The notes under the pieces: generated by a model | Databases searched by the model: none | Seen by the model: only the letters and a program-made list of their open reading frames with translations | Told to the model about the DNA's origin: nothing | Translations under genes and position numbers: made by a program | NCBI GenBank assembly: GCA_027604185.1 | Contig: JADGKB010000064.1 | Coordinates: 17,602 to 81,601, forward strand | Direction of reading: 5' to 3' | From: Boothiomyces macroporosus | Taxonomy: Eukaryota > Chytridiomycota > Chytridiomycetes > Rhizophydiales > Terramycetaceae | Length of the DNA: 64,000 bases | In this document: positions 33,762-44,678 of the stretch, piece after piece | Position numbering within the stretch: the stretch's first letter is position 1 | Layout: each line of letters opens with the position of its first letter

Positions 33762-34544
33762 ATGAAAATGGAAAAACGCTTGCAACTAGAATTCCAAACT
33801 AACCAATTAATTTCCTTTCACGTTTCAGCAGACTTGAAAGTAACCCTAGTATTCCCCCACATTGTCTATGATAATATCGACTTTTACCTGTTCAAATCCA
33901 GCTGTCAAACCGAAATCATCTTGCCGTACAATTTGGATATCGCAATTCAGCTAGGCTACAAAATCAAAGAAATCTTAAAGTAATTCTTACTAACTAGATT
34001 TGTAGTTACTGTCTATTCAGATACTGAAATCCCGCATACAATCGATTACGAAATCAAGCGTGATTATTTGGATTTACGGTACTTGATTAAATCAGGTAAC
34101 TTATTCTTACAAGGTTTTAAAATACTGTTTTATGTAAAGAATGATGATTACAATTATATTGTTTATTTGCAATTAGAAACAGAAGTTAAATTATTGGTTG
34201 TTGGTGAACGGGAGCTGGGGCTTGTGCTTGGAATGTATGATCATTCGCTAGAGGAATTTCAGATTATGGATAGAGAATGCACTCCTAGTGACTGTCCAAG
34301 TTTAACTAGCGAAGATTGTACACCATCAAAGCCTGGAAAAAACCAAGAATTCACTCTTGTGAAAAGTTTTAATACTTTGTTTGACGAGTATATGATGCAA
34401 GGAGCTGAGATAGTTTGCAAGACCAAGGTAAGTTGAAAATGATAGACTAAACGAGATAACGTGTACTCTGTTAGGGTTTTGCTGGATACAAAAATGAAAT
34501 TCTTTCCTCAGGTTAAAGCAGAAACTATAAAGAAATATGAATAA
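33762..34544 (+). CDS. Unrecognised 248-aa protein with two 18-nt introns
   Basis: Exons 33762-33979, 33998-34427 and 34446-34544, separated by two 18-nt introns, the shortest in the window. The product alternates beta strands and charged loops, with a Cys/Ser/Pro-rich insert around residues 160-185 (RECTPSDCPS, SEDCTPSKPG). The beta-rich pattern could suit a sliding-clamp or C2-like fold, but no family motif is evident. Its TAA ends two nt before the stop codon of the convergent NOC3 gene. Confidence 0.75.
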
Positions 34545-34546
34545 AA

Positions 34547-36634
34547 TTAAATATCGCTGATTTTATCTTGACATTGCATAAAGAAATCGGTTTCGTACTG
34601 GCTTGGACCGTCAATCCTCAGAAACTTTCTTTTTGGCAAGAGTACTTTTGGGACCACTCTAAATCCTTCACTTGGGAAGCAGCTATATTCTCTTAATGCT
34701 TTGTTGCCCTTGATTGGATCTCCTTTCAGGATCTTTTTTGTGAATTCTCTGACTGTTGGATGGTAATGTCTTGATAGTTCAGTCATCTCCCATAAACTAG
34801 TGGCAAATGGATTGCACATATTTGGGTCATCCAAGAATGGTTGGTATATACCTGTGGATACCTTTCCTTCTTCATCAATAAGACACTCCAATCTAGGAAA
34901 TCGCTATTGTTAATTTTAATTACAGTCAGGGCGTTCTTGATGGTATTTAAGCAAGCAAGAGCAGAATTTACTGGAGATGTAGCTGCCAATGTGCCTAATC
35001 GTTTGATAAAACTGCACACTCTTTCGATTGGCACCTATATTAAATATTCTTACTTCTCTATTCTTTTTCAGCATGGATTCAATACCACGTAAAAGCAACT
35101 CTACTTCATTACGGTCTAGTACTTCAATTTGGCCAGGTAGATTGAACAATCTGCTAATTTGTGTATAAAGCGAAGTATAGAAATCTCTTAAATCCACTTT
35201 AAGTGCACCGCCAAGAGTATCTAGCAAATCAAACGCAGCGATAATGCAGTGCAGTGCCGTCTTTGAGGAATGTACTTCTTTGCCCTCCAAATAATCCTTG
35301 TACTGAGAATTACTAATTCCCTTCAGCAAATTTAGCAAATCTTGAAAGAAATCAACATTGATCAGATGTGTGTATTTGGATAAACCTTCCAAAACTGCAG
35401 GAACAAGCACTGAAGTTGGTTTGTTCTTTAAAATTCGGAAATAAGTCAAGAATACATATTTCAAGGTTTCAGATTGGCGAGATTGCAACTCTTGTCTGTC
35501 ATACACAGCCTCTGCTTCTTTCACTTGTTCTTGCACTTCTTTAAAATGCTTTTCGATCTTCTTCATCTTTTTGCTAAGATGGACAGTTTCCTTTTTTCTT
35601 TTTTTAGTATCTGTATCTGTGCCAGTTACCAAGTTGAAGTTTAGAGAAAGAAAGGTTTCTAGCACGATTGGTTTGACAGAATTCGAATTGATGTAATCTG
35701 ATAGTAATTTGACTAGCTCCAACGAAGCTTCACCACTGGCATCGTTCTTGAACACATCGATAAAAGCATTTGTAATCAACTCGGTTTCATTCTTTAATTG
35801 TTTCACCAACGCAGTCATGATGTTCAATCTAAAATTGAAATGAGTTTGAGTGGTCAATAGTTGGCACAAGGAAAGTATACAAGAATGCTGTAGTTCAGGA
35901 GTCTTTAAAGATTTTTCCAACAATTTCAAATATTCCTGGTAATTTGACAGCAATCCTTCTTCAAACTGACGCAATTCTTTCACCTGCTTTGACACTTTGA
36001 CATTTTCTTCTTCCGTGGTTTTTCGAATTCTATAGCCAGGAATAATATCTTTGAATACCATGAGCATGGTTAATATAGCCAAATTGGTTGATTTGTGATC
36101 TGTCGTGTACTTGAAGAGATTCTTCAACAATCCATGATTCTTTTCAGGGTTTTCTAGAATGGCAGTTGCAATGTCAGCCAATTCTTCCTTTACCGTTGCC
36201 AACGACTTTTGACTGGATTTTGACGGCTTCTTTTTCTGCTCACTTGGAGCTGGTTTCTTTTCCACTTTTTCCTTTTGTTTTTCCTTTTTAGCTGCCTTTT
36301 CTACGGTAGCGTATTGAGATACTTGTTCAGGCACAGGAGTTTCCTCTTCAGATTCCTCAGCTTCAGATTCAGACTCTGGCTCTTCTTGGACTTTAACAAT
36401 TCGCCCATTTACTTTAATAGGAAGCTTCGTGTCTTCTTTTAATTCCTTTCTTGGCCTTCGTTCGTATTCTTCAAACTCTGCATCTTCCAAGAACGAAGCT
36501 CCCTTTCCAAATTCCGAAAACAATTCCAAATCTTGATCTTCCAGGTTAATATCCTCCTCCTCTTCTTCAACCACAGGCTTTACGGGTTGCTTGCCTGGCT
36601 TTAATCCTCGCTTCCAGCTATTCTTTTTTCCCAT
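34547..36634 (-). CDS. NOC3: Nucleolar complex protein 3 (Noc3)
   Basis: Spliced 682 aa; introns 35035-35053 (19 nt) and 34904-34923 (20 nt). N-terminal basic MGKKNSWKRG, acidic patch, the LPIKVNGRIV motif, then the helical Noc3p domain and CBF-type C-terminal domain (RHYHPTVREF, GNKALREYSC). Noc3 acts in 60S ribosome biogenesis and replication initiation. The ATG at 36634 is 17 nt from the divergent ELP5 ATG. Confidence 0.94.
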
Positions 36635-36651
36635 AAAAAACAAAAAAAAAT

Positions 36652-37360
36652 ATGCTGCAAAAACCACTCTTGACTCAAATACTAACGAAAAGGGAAAAAT
36701 TCTCCTCTTTGATTATTTATGACACTGTAGAGTATCCCGCTCATATGGTACTAGGATCACTTGTCGATTCGTCCACATTATTGATCAAGACTGAGGGATT
36801 CCCATTTCAGTTACAAACGATTGAGATGGATATCGCCGTAATTCGGGAAAGGAAACCAAAAACAATCTTGGTTGACTCAATCAATAATATCCTGTATTTC
36901 CATGGAATAGATTTCCTCGCTGACCTGTTTTCCCTTGGTAAGCACAACTAATGTAGACATTCAAGTAATAGCTGTGTATCATTCGGACTTGGATTTGCCT
37001 TACAACTCCAGGATCAATTACCTGGCTGTTTTAGATTCAATGGTACAGCTCAAGATAAGCCTATCCAAGCAAATAACAGTGTCGCTGAGGAAAAAGACTA
37101 GAACTATTGTGGAGACTGATGATTATACTTTTGATGGCGAGATTAAACTGGTCCCAAAAGAAACTGAAAAGAAAAAGGAAAAGAAAGTCGATGTGGAAGG
37201 AATCGCCAGTTTCAATCTTTCATTGACCGACAAGGAAAGAGAAAAGAAGGACGGGTTGGTGATGCCTTACATTGAAGCCCAGCAGGGTGTCATTAACTAT
37301 TACCACGAGCAAGAGGATGACTTTGACAGCGAAGACCCGGATGAAGATTTGGATATTTAA
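36652..37360 (+). CDS. ELP5: Elongator complex subunit 5
   Basis: Spliced 229 aa with a 19-nt intron at 36938-36956. The RecA-like fold has lost obvious Walker residues, and the C-terminus has the diagnostic Elp5 signature: FNLSLTDKERE, VMPYIEAQ and an acidic end (DPDEDLDI). Elp4-Elp5-Elp6 form the hexameric subcomplex of Elongator, needed for wobble uridine tRNA modification. Confidence 0.93.
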
Positions 37361-37390
37361 TATAATCCGTGCTATATCTTTATTGTACAT

Positions 37391-38541
37391 TCATTCAGCT
37401 TGGTCTATTACATCCTGCAAATACATTTCAAAATCCTCTTCGTCTAATTCTTCATATGAATCTATCCTGCTTTGTGTAGATAGTATTTTGATATAATTGA
37501 ATGCTGGGGTTAATTCATGGTACCTCCTATTCCAATTAAACTCAATATCAGCCCGAAAATCATATTGGGCGTGAATTTATCTTTGAATATCAAAGCGGAA
37601 ACAACCAGAGTCAATATTTCCTAAATTCAGAACAAGCATACTTTGAATATTCCAGCAATTGATAATGTAACTACTGATGTTGTTGAAATTAACGCGAATT
37701 CGAAATTGACCATTGTAAATGCTATACATCCTCCAAATGATACCACCAGCAATAACCAAATCGAACCAGAGAAGTTAGCGAAATGCGGGTTAGCCAAGAG
37801 GGCAGAAAATCCTTCCAGAGTAACAAAACTGAAAAATAATGATACTGCAATAATTGGAGCAATGAATAAATTAGTTGCGAGTGGATTGTTCATTCCCATC
37901 TTTTCATTTTCCAGCAATACCTGGGTAATTGCCCATCTGAATCCTGACAAAACTGTGGCAATTTGGATTTGCGCATATCCAAAAGCATCAAATTTTGTTT
38001 CATTCGCAACCATAATTCCAACACCCGCACAAATGATTATTACTGCTATTGTGATTCTCCATGACGGTTTCTCTAATCCAAACAGGAATGCAAATAATAA
38101 TACAAAGACAGGAGCTGATATTAGCTAAACATACCTGCTGACTTCACCATCGTATAAAATGATAGTGAGATAAACTAGGTAAATAGTAAAGTACTTTGAG
38201 TGAAGAGTTGCTCAGTCCAATGTCCAATCCTGTCGATATCCCACACGGAACCACTTTGAGCAAATAATCCCTAGGAGCCGGATACCGCTTGGGTTTGTAT
38301 GCCGGCAGAATCTGAAGCACTAAATAAGAGAGACTTCCTTGCATGATCATATGAACCATAGAGGTAAATAAGGGAAACTGAAAGTTGTCATAAGTCTTTG
38401 AAAATAGCCATTTGTTGTAGACATTAAGAGAAATGGAAGTAGAATACCACCCTGCAATACTCTAATTAATAATAATTACAGGAATAGAACTTTGAACAAG
38501 TGGCTCCGTTTGTGTGGAGTAGAAACCAACGAGGATATCAT
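37391..38541 (-). CDS. SLC35C2/Ymd8-type triose-phosphate/nucleotide-sugar transporter family
   Basis: Spliced 349 aa with five introns: 38460-38479, 38175-38194, 38115-38134 (20 nt), 37621-37641 (21), 37504-37523 (20). About ten TM segments. Motifs: NVYNKWLF in TM1, GLDIGLSNSSL in TM3-4, FYTMVKSAAP-like block assembled by two splices, and FRWAITQ. The first intron shifts frame and fixes the start at 38541 (MISSLVSTP). The C-terminal tail is acidic (EELDEEDFE). Golgi/ER localisation is expected from family. Confidence 0.9.
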
Positions 38542-38624
38542 GAAAAAAGAAGAAAAAAGTACAATGGGATAGTGCCAGTGAAAACCAGGTTGCATGACAG
38601 TATGTTTTAATTTTCCTTTTCCAA

Positions 38625-39701
38625 ATGTCACGGATGGTGAAGCAGATGCGATCGTTGTCTACCAAGCGACAACTAGGCTTAAACGGCCCATATGTTAGCG
38701 CATTAGGCTTGGGAGTAATGGGAATGTCTGATTTCTATAATCCGAGTGCCCAGAATAGAGATGCGGAGCATATAAAGTTGCTGCATGAAGCAATAGATAT
38801 GGGGTGCACGTTTTGGGATACTGGTAATAGATACTTATTATAGCGGATGTTTATGGACCATATACAAACGAAATACTTATTAGTAAAGTCTTGAAGGAGC
38901 GCAGAAATGAGGTGTTTGTTGGGACAAAGTTTGGATTTGTAAGAAATCCCGATGGATCGTTTGATGGCATTTGTGGTAAGCCTGAATATGTTTTCAAAGC
39001 GTGCGATGCTAGTTTAAAGAGACTGGGAGTTGAAACCATTGATTTGTGTACCTGATTAGTAATCTAGATTATCAGCACAGACCTGATCCTAATGTTCCTA
39101 TTACTGAAACTGTTCAAGCAATGTCAGAGTTGGTTAAGCAAGGAAAGGTTCGGTATTTGGGGCTTTCAGAGTGTTCTGCAGAGCAAATTCGCCTTGCTCA
39201 CAAAGTGCATCCAATATCTGCTTACCAAGCTGAATTCAGTCCTTGGCACACAAAACTAGAATCTGATGGAAGATTAGAAGCTTGTAGGGAACTGGGAATT
39301 GCAATTGTTCCGTATTCTCCTCTTGGACGCGGATTTCTAACTGGAACCATCAAATCATTCGACGATCTTGACCCAAATGACTGGTAAACGATTCTGATTA
39401 TAGGAGAAGAAAGAATCCTCGATTTCAAAAGGGTGCGTTTGAAAAGAACTTTGAGTTGGTAAAAGCTTTCACACGAATGGCCCAAGCTAAAGGAATCCCA
39501 ACTTCGCAATTATGCTTGGCGTGGGTGCTATCCCAAGGCAGTGATTTTATCCCTATTCCAGGGACAAAACGTTCCAAATACTTGAAAGAAAATTGGGGGA
39601 GTTTGCAAGTAGAATTGTCAGATAAGGAAAAGAAGGAATTGCGAAAGATCATCAATGAAATTCCGATTGAAGGAGGGCAATTAAATATCTTGAAGAAATA
39701 A
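38625..39701 (+). CDS. Aldo/keto reductase (YakC/pyridoxal reductase-like)
   Basis: Spliced 338 aa with three 20-nt introns (38824-38843, 39048-39067, 39384-39403). Catalytic Asp and Tyr in WDTADVYGPY (made by the first splice), Lys in GTKFGF, and His in DLYYQHRPD (made by the second). C-terminal NADP-binding [13 protein letters not shown]. Reduces small aldehydes or ketones in the cytosol. Distinct from the AKR7-type gene at 7785. It is divergent from the transporter gene, 83 nt apart. Confidence 0.95.
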
Positions 39702-39741
39702 AAGGTTTAAGTGAAATCGGGTCTTTAAAATTTCCACCGAA

Positions 39742-40511
39742 ATGGAAGAACTGAAAATAGCAGTTGGAGGAATACCAGTCTCGCTGTATTCAATTCCGCA
39801 AAAACCTGAAGGAAAGAAACCGCTTGGAATATTCTTCTTGCATGGGAGAACTTGGACCAGTGACTCAACCATAAAGAGATGGTACGATTACCTTACTTCT
39901 GTTCTGGAAGCATTCCCGGAAAAGGTGTATTTGATTGCATTTGATCAGCGCAACCATGGGGAAAGGATGGTTAATGAAATACATAACAAGGGAAAGGATG
40001 AAAACCCAAATCATGCACTTGATATGTTTGCAATTCAGTATGGAACTGCAAAAGACGTTTCATACTTGATTGACTGCCTCCCACTGTTTGTGGATATCCA
40101 AAGATGGTGGGTATTTGGATTTAGCTTGGGAGGTTTGTCAAGTTAACTTTAGGACATGCAACCCTCCTCTCTTTGGTCGTTGAAGATAGATTGGAGTTGG
40201 GAATCAGTATCGTTGGATGCGGAGACTATGCCACATTGATGAAAATGAGAGATTTGCCAGTCTCTCCAGCTTTGGAACGGCTGTTGAATGAACGAGACCC
40301 AATTAACAATATTGGTAAGCTTAAAGGGAGAAATCTGTTGTGCTTGAATGGTGGTGCAGATGACTTGGTCCAAGCAGCTGCCAATAATGAATTTGCGAAA
40401 CATTTGCAAAGCGGCTCATTTAGATATGTTGTTGATCCAGATGCAAAGCATGAACTCAGTGAGTTGATGAAGACTCTTATCAAAGACTATTTCCAATCCC
40501 ACTACCAATAA
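39742..40511 (+). CDS. Alpha/beta-hydrolase, serine esterase type
   Basis: Spliced 249 aa with a 20-nt intron at 40133-40152 that falls inside the nucleophile elbow, giving GFSLGGHA. Oxyanion strand FFLHGRTW, QRNHGER loop, acidic residue in LNGGADDLV and the catalytic His in DAKHELSE near the C-terminus complete the triad. The substrate is unknown. It begins 40 nt after the aldo/keto reductase stop. Confidence 0.88.
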
Positions 40512-40732
40512 ACCTCTGTTAATCTTAACCTAGGATTGTACCAATTGCTCTTTTTGGATATAGGTACCGAGTAAGAATTGATTGTTATCCTATCCTACTA
40601 TCCGTGCAGTTTGGAAAGTGAGACTGACTTGGCCAAAAGAGAAACTATAAATGAAATTAGAATCGTTTAGTTTGAATGATGCAACATTATTCAGCATTTC
40701 TATTTCTTTCTTTTTTACCAGAACGCGTAATC

Positions 40733-41890
40733 ATGTCTTACGAAGGAAATTCGCGATTGAGTTCAGCAAATACAGCAAAAAAACATCCAGCACTTCCAGG
40801 AAAGTTTCCTCAATTAGAAGTAGTGTCTGTTGAAGCGAGATCAATCCATTTAAGATGGTTTATATCCCCATTGTACGAAGAGTTTCTATTCCAAATTACT
40901 AAAGAGGAACTGGATATTCTAGATTTTGAAACAGTCTATGAAGGCGAAGGTCCAGAATGCGAAATAGGAGGACTAAAACCTCAAACAAAATATCAGTTCA
41001 AGCTACGCTATCAAAGTCCTGCTGATAGGAATATAGGTATATGGGGTTCAGATTACTCTGAAATAAATGTCACTACTCCAGGTTACTTGTTTTTGATGTA
41101 GACGAGAGTGCAGTTGTAAAAGCATCAAACAACTTCATGAGAGCAGTGACTGACAATGAACCAGGAAAAGTAAAGAAAATCCTGGAGGAATTCGGTAAAC
41201 AGATTTCGCTGGAGGCAAGGGACAAAAACGGACGCACATTGCTGATGGTACAGATTGATTGACCAAGATTGCTGCTCAAAATGATTCAGTTGATATTATA
41301 AAACAACTGTTAAGTGGTGGAGCGGATCCTCACGCATCAACACTTGTTGGAAAGACTGCATTATCATTTGCTATTGCGTACGGAAACAAGGCTGCTTTTG
41401 AAACACTTTTATCATTTGATAAAACCCTATTAGATTGTACAGATTCAACTGGATCCACCCTGTTGATGTGGGCAGCTGAATCTGCACCACAAGCAGCAAG
41501 AAAAGGATCCGCTTCAGATATCATAAAGATTTTACTGTCATACAATGTGGATGTAAATAAGGAAGATTCACGAGGATACACTGCTTTGGATCGTTTGTGT
41601 ATGACTTCTGGATCGGCTGAAGCAGCTGTTACACTAATTAAAGCTGGCGCTAGGATTATTCAACACTGCGATAAAAAGCACCCTCTAACATCACTAATGA
41701 CAGCCGCAATGAATGGACATACTGAACTGTGTAAAGAGCTGATTGAAACATTTGGTGTTGATAGATCTGTCAAGTCTGAGGTAACAATTCCCTAACTTTG
41801 AACAGCATCACCGCTCTAGGATATGCTGAAACGGCAGACCATCGAAAAACAATTGCATATTTGAGTGCGCTTGACAAAAAGACTTTTTAA
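40733..41890 (+). CDS. FANK1-like: fibronectin III domain plus ankyrin repeats
   Basis: Spliced 365 aa. Residues ~25-112 form an FN3 domain (SIHLRW, GLKPQTKYQFKLR); residues ~130-360 are ankyrin repeats (NGRTLLMIAAQ, LVGKTALSFAIAYGN, TGSTLLMWAA, RGYTALDRLC). Introns at 41082-41101 and 41248-41267 are GT-AG. A third, 41781-41800, is needed to keep frame and continue ENSITALGYAE, but ends in TG. FANK1 is expressed in animal sperm and ciliated cells; this is an orthologue-like domain order. ACGCGT lies at 40723-40728, five nt upstream of the ATG. Confidence 0.85.
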
Positions 41891-41946
41891 TATATTATCT
41901 CTATGAAACACTTTGAGGCAACCGAGTGTTTTGTTTCACTTTTTGA

Positions 41947-43349
41947 ATGAACCAAGAGGATTCAAATACTACTATCAATACTGGGATTCCCTATAATATG
42001 ATTTATGATCATGGGTTTCTCAATGGGCAGTTTTCCGATTTGACAGTTCGGGCATTCGACGAAACGTTCTGTTTGCACAGGATTATTCTAATTACAAACC
42101 AGTATTTCAAGGATATGCTGCTTGGAGACTGGAAAGAGTTTAGCGATAACCAGCTAGAGTTGTACTTTGATGATCAGTTTATCAATTTGGATACGTTCTC
42201 TGTTATATTGGAAAGGTTGGGTTAACTAACAAATTAGAATATATGGAAACTTACATACATTGATTTCAGAGTCAAACGTACTTTCTCTGCTATCTACGGC
42301 TTTCTTTTTCCAAGATGATTTGCTGGTTCAGGAATGCTGTCAATTCATACTAAAGAATATCAACAAAGACAATTTTATCAAATACTTGGAGTTTGCAGAC
42401 AGTCGATGTTTTGGTACTTGCTCTGATGATATTGTAAATGCTTGTCTGGTCTTTCTTTGCCGAACTGGAACAACTCACTTTTATGAGTCAATTTGGCAAG
42501 AAATGGATTTTGGCTATGTTAAACTAGTACTGTCATTAGATTGCTTTTACTCTATGGGTGAATATGATCGATTCACTTTTATTCAAAGGATTCTCGAATG
42601 TCGGGTGGATCTAGACTCGCTCACTTGCTCAGATACAAATAGCGAGGAAAGCGACGAAGCTACATTGAATTATATGAATGGCTCTTTGGAATCTTGTATT
42701 TTATTTATGAATATGGACTTTGAAGAACTGCTTTTGGTTGAGGAATCAGGAAAAGTCCCATTGACAACAGTGGAAAGACAAGCATACAGAAACCGCAAAT
42801 TCAAAAACCTGATTTCAAAGCTATCTCTGGATGATGTTAATCTTGCCATTCAAGCCAGTATTTATACTTGACATAGGGACCGAAATACCTGTCAAAGATA
42901 CGTTGCATATCGATACTCAGAAACCAGTCAAAATAATCGAAATACAGTATTCAAACGATTACCTCTCTTGTCCTCACTTTAGATTCTCTTTTGAGTTTGA
43001 CGTAAAACTAATCCAGAATGGCGGGAAATATGTGTCTACACCGACATACTACTTTGGTTCGTCGTGGCAAAACACTGTTCAACTAAAGAGCTCTAAGCTG
43101 TGCATTTATCTGCAAAGAGTTGCTTCTTCACCGTGGTGCGGAGACGATGATAGCTCGCTCATTGACTGTAGAAAAGCAATTCGAGCGTGGTTCCAACTAT
43201 TTTGCTTTGTTGGAACAAAGTGTTTCCAGTTGGAGAGCAAGCCTGACGAATTCCAAGTCAACCAGTCTTGGGGCTGGACTAGCCTGCAGCTTGGCAACGA
43301 GCTAACAGGCGAAAAGCTGCGATTGGTAACAGTAGTTGGGTTTACATAA
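41947..43349 (+). CDS. BTB/POZ domain protein with BACK-like region
   Basis: Spliced 453 aa; introns 42216-42237 (22 nt) and 42858-42876 (19 nt). The BTB domain spans ~20-130 (FSDLTVRAF, FCLHRIIL, YFKDMLLGDW), followed by a helical BACK-like region, an acidic Asp/Glu patch, and a beta-rich C-terminal domain of about 165 residues with a GW(T)SLQLG segment. This resembles germ-cell-less/BTBD type proteins that act as Cul3 adaptors. The C-terminal domain is not identified. Confidence 0.8.
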
Positions 43350-43403
43350 TAAAAATCACAAGGTTAGGTTTCAAGTTGGAAATATTTTTCCACTTTTCAT
43401 TTG

Positions 43404-43838
43404 ATGGCCAACCGATACAAAGGCTACTGGTCACTCATTCACAGTGTCAAACCATCGACAGTGTTTGAAACACCTTTACATACAATGAAGGAAGCCAAAG
43501 CATCAGTGAGGCCAATGGAATCGTTTTTTCTCAAAGAGACACCTTCCAAACCGTTCGATTTAAAGGATATCACTTCGCTTGCCCAACTTTCTTTGAAGGA
43601 GGCACTGTTAAAGAAACCCAGCCCTCCGACAGAGATGGACTGTTGTATGTCTGGCTGCGCTACTTGTGTGTGGGATGTGTACCAGGATGAATTTGATGAA
43701 TACACAAATATGAAAAGGAGTATCACTGAAAAAAAGAAGGAGTTTGGAGTGGTATTAGATTTTATTCCGGACGAGAGTGTTGAAATGGATCCATCTATAA
43801 AAGCGTTTAGGGATTTGGAGCGGTCAAAGAAAAGCTAG
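43404..43838 (+). CDS. Oxidoreductase-like domain protein (OXLD1 type)
   Basis: Single exon, 144 aa. The diagnostic motif is DCCMSGCATCVWDVYQDEF at residues ~77-95, preceded by a proline/threonine stretch. The family is mitochondrial; animal and yeast members are linked to respiratory complex or mRNA processing, with unclear chemistry. The N-terminus is basic and aromatic, consistent with import. Its TAG overlaps the stop codon of the convergent SH3 gene within a shared CTAG. Confidence 0.88.
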   Translation: MANRYKGYWSLIHSVKPSTVFETPLHTMKEAKASVRPMESFFLKETPSKPFDLKDITSLAQLSLKEALLKKPSPPTEMDCCMSGCATCVWDVYQDEFDEYTNMKRSITEKKKEFGVVLDFIPDESVEMDPSIKAFRDLERSKKS

Positions 43839-44534
43839 TTCAATTCCTCAATACAGGTGACCGGCAATATTCCAATCTGACCCGCCGTCTCATTTTTACC
43901 CTAATATTAATATAATAAATTGCCTTTGCCCATCCATCGCTAAATAACAAATCCAGAGTGACAATGTCACCCACATTCATTTCAATTTCATCTGGAGCAG
44001 TGGGAGCATAGTCCATCACCACAATATATCTCCTCTCTAGTACTTCGCTAGGCCGATTCTTTCTATGTACAACAAAGCTCTTCTTTTTTCTTTTTACTAT
44101 TAAATAAATAATGATAATCAACAGAATAATGAAAATCAGAACTGAAAATACTATTGCCAGTATGATTCCAGTGCTCATTGCCGAACTGTTTGAATAATCC
44201 GATATTGGCGTAGGCACGCCAGTTTCTGTACTATTTCTCCCAATAACCGTTGAACTTGCACCGGGTGAACTAGTTGTCGTCGTAGATACAGGCGCCGTTT
44301 TAAAACAATTTGAAGCGTATGAAGGGTCGTCAAAGCAAGAGGATAAACATGTATTCTGAATTGTCCAAGAGCCTTTGTAAAGATCAATTTACCATACTGA
44401 CATACCAGAAAATATTTGGAACTGCAAGCAGATTGGTCCCCGGCATCCGCATTGCAACTCGCTCCGAGCTGAGCAGTTTGGTTGACTGCCATTGCTGACA
44501 GATATTTTAGACTAATGAGAATCAAGGATCTCAT
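43835..44534 (-). CDS. Single-pass membrane protein: Cys-rich chitin-binding-like ectodomain, TM, cytoplasmic SH3 (copy 1)
   Basis: Spliced 218 aa with introns at 44373-44392 (20 nt) and 43901-43923 (23 nt, GC-AG). A signal peptide (MRSLILISLKYLSAMA) is followed by a six-Cys ectodomain with the spacing GxSCN...AGDxxAC...FLxCxxGxW...C..SC, similar to CBM19 chitin-binding modules. A Ser/Thr-rich linker, a strong TM helix (~120-142), a KRKKK stop-transfer signal and an SH3 domain (RYIVVMDYAP...GWAKGKN...GILPVTCIEEL) follow. The second splice completes the SH3. Likely a wall or chitin sensor coupled to SH3 signalling; role inferred. Confidence 0.8.
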
Positions 44535-44678
44535 TTGAAAAAGGTTAAAAACGGTACCAGCCCCGCAAACAGCCCTCAGATTCCCAGCCTCAAGATTTGC
44601 AAAGTGAAACAGTACCACTATACACAAACTGCAACTCAGGCTCTATTTGGTGATCACTAATACTATTCTATTTATTTC

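Noticed and set aside
41781..41805. Standard GT-AG 25-nt intron at the end of the FANK1-like gene
   Set aside because: Using the AG at 41804-41805 puts the last exon out of frame and ends quickly in a stop; the 20-nt GT-TG version keeps the ankyrin frame.
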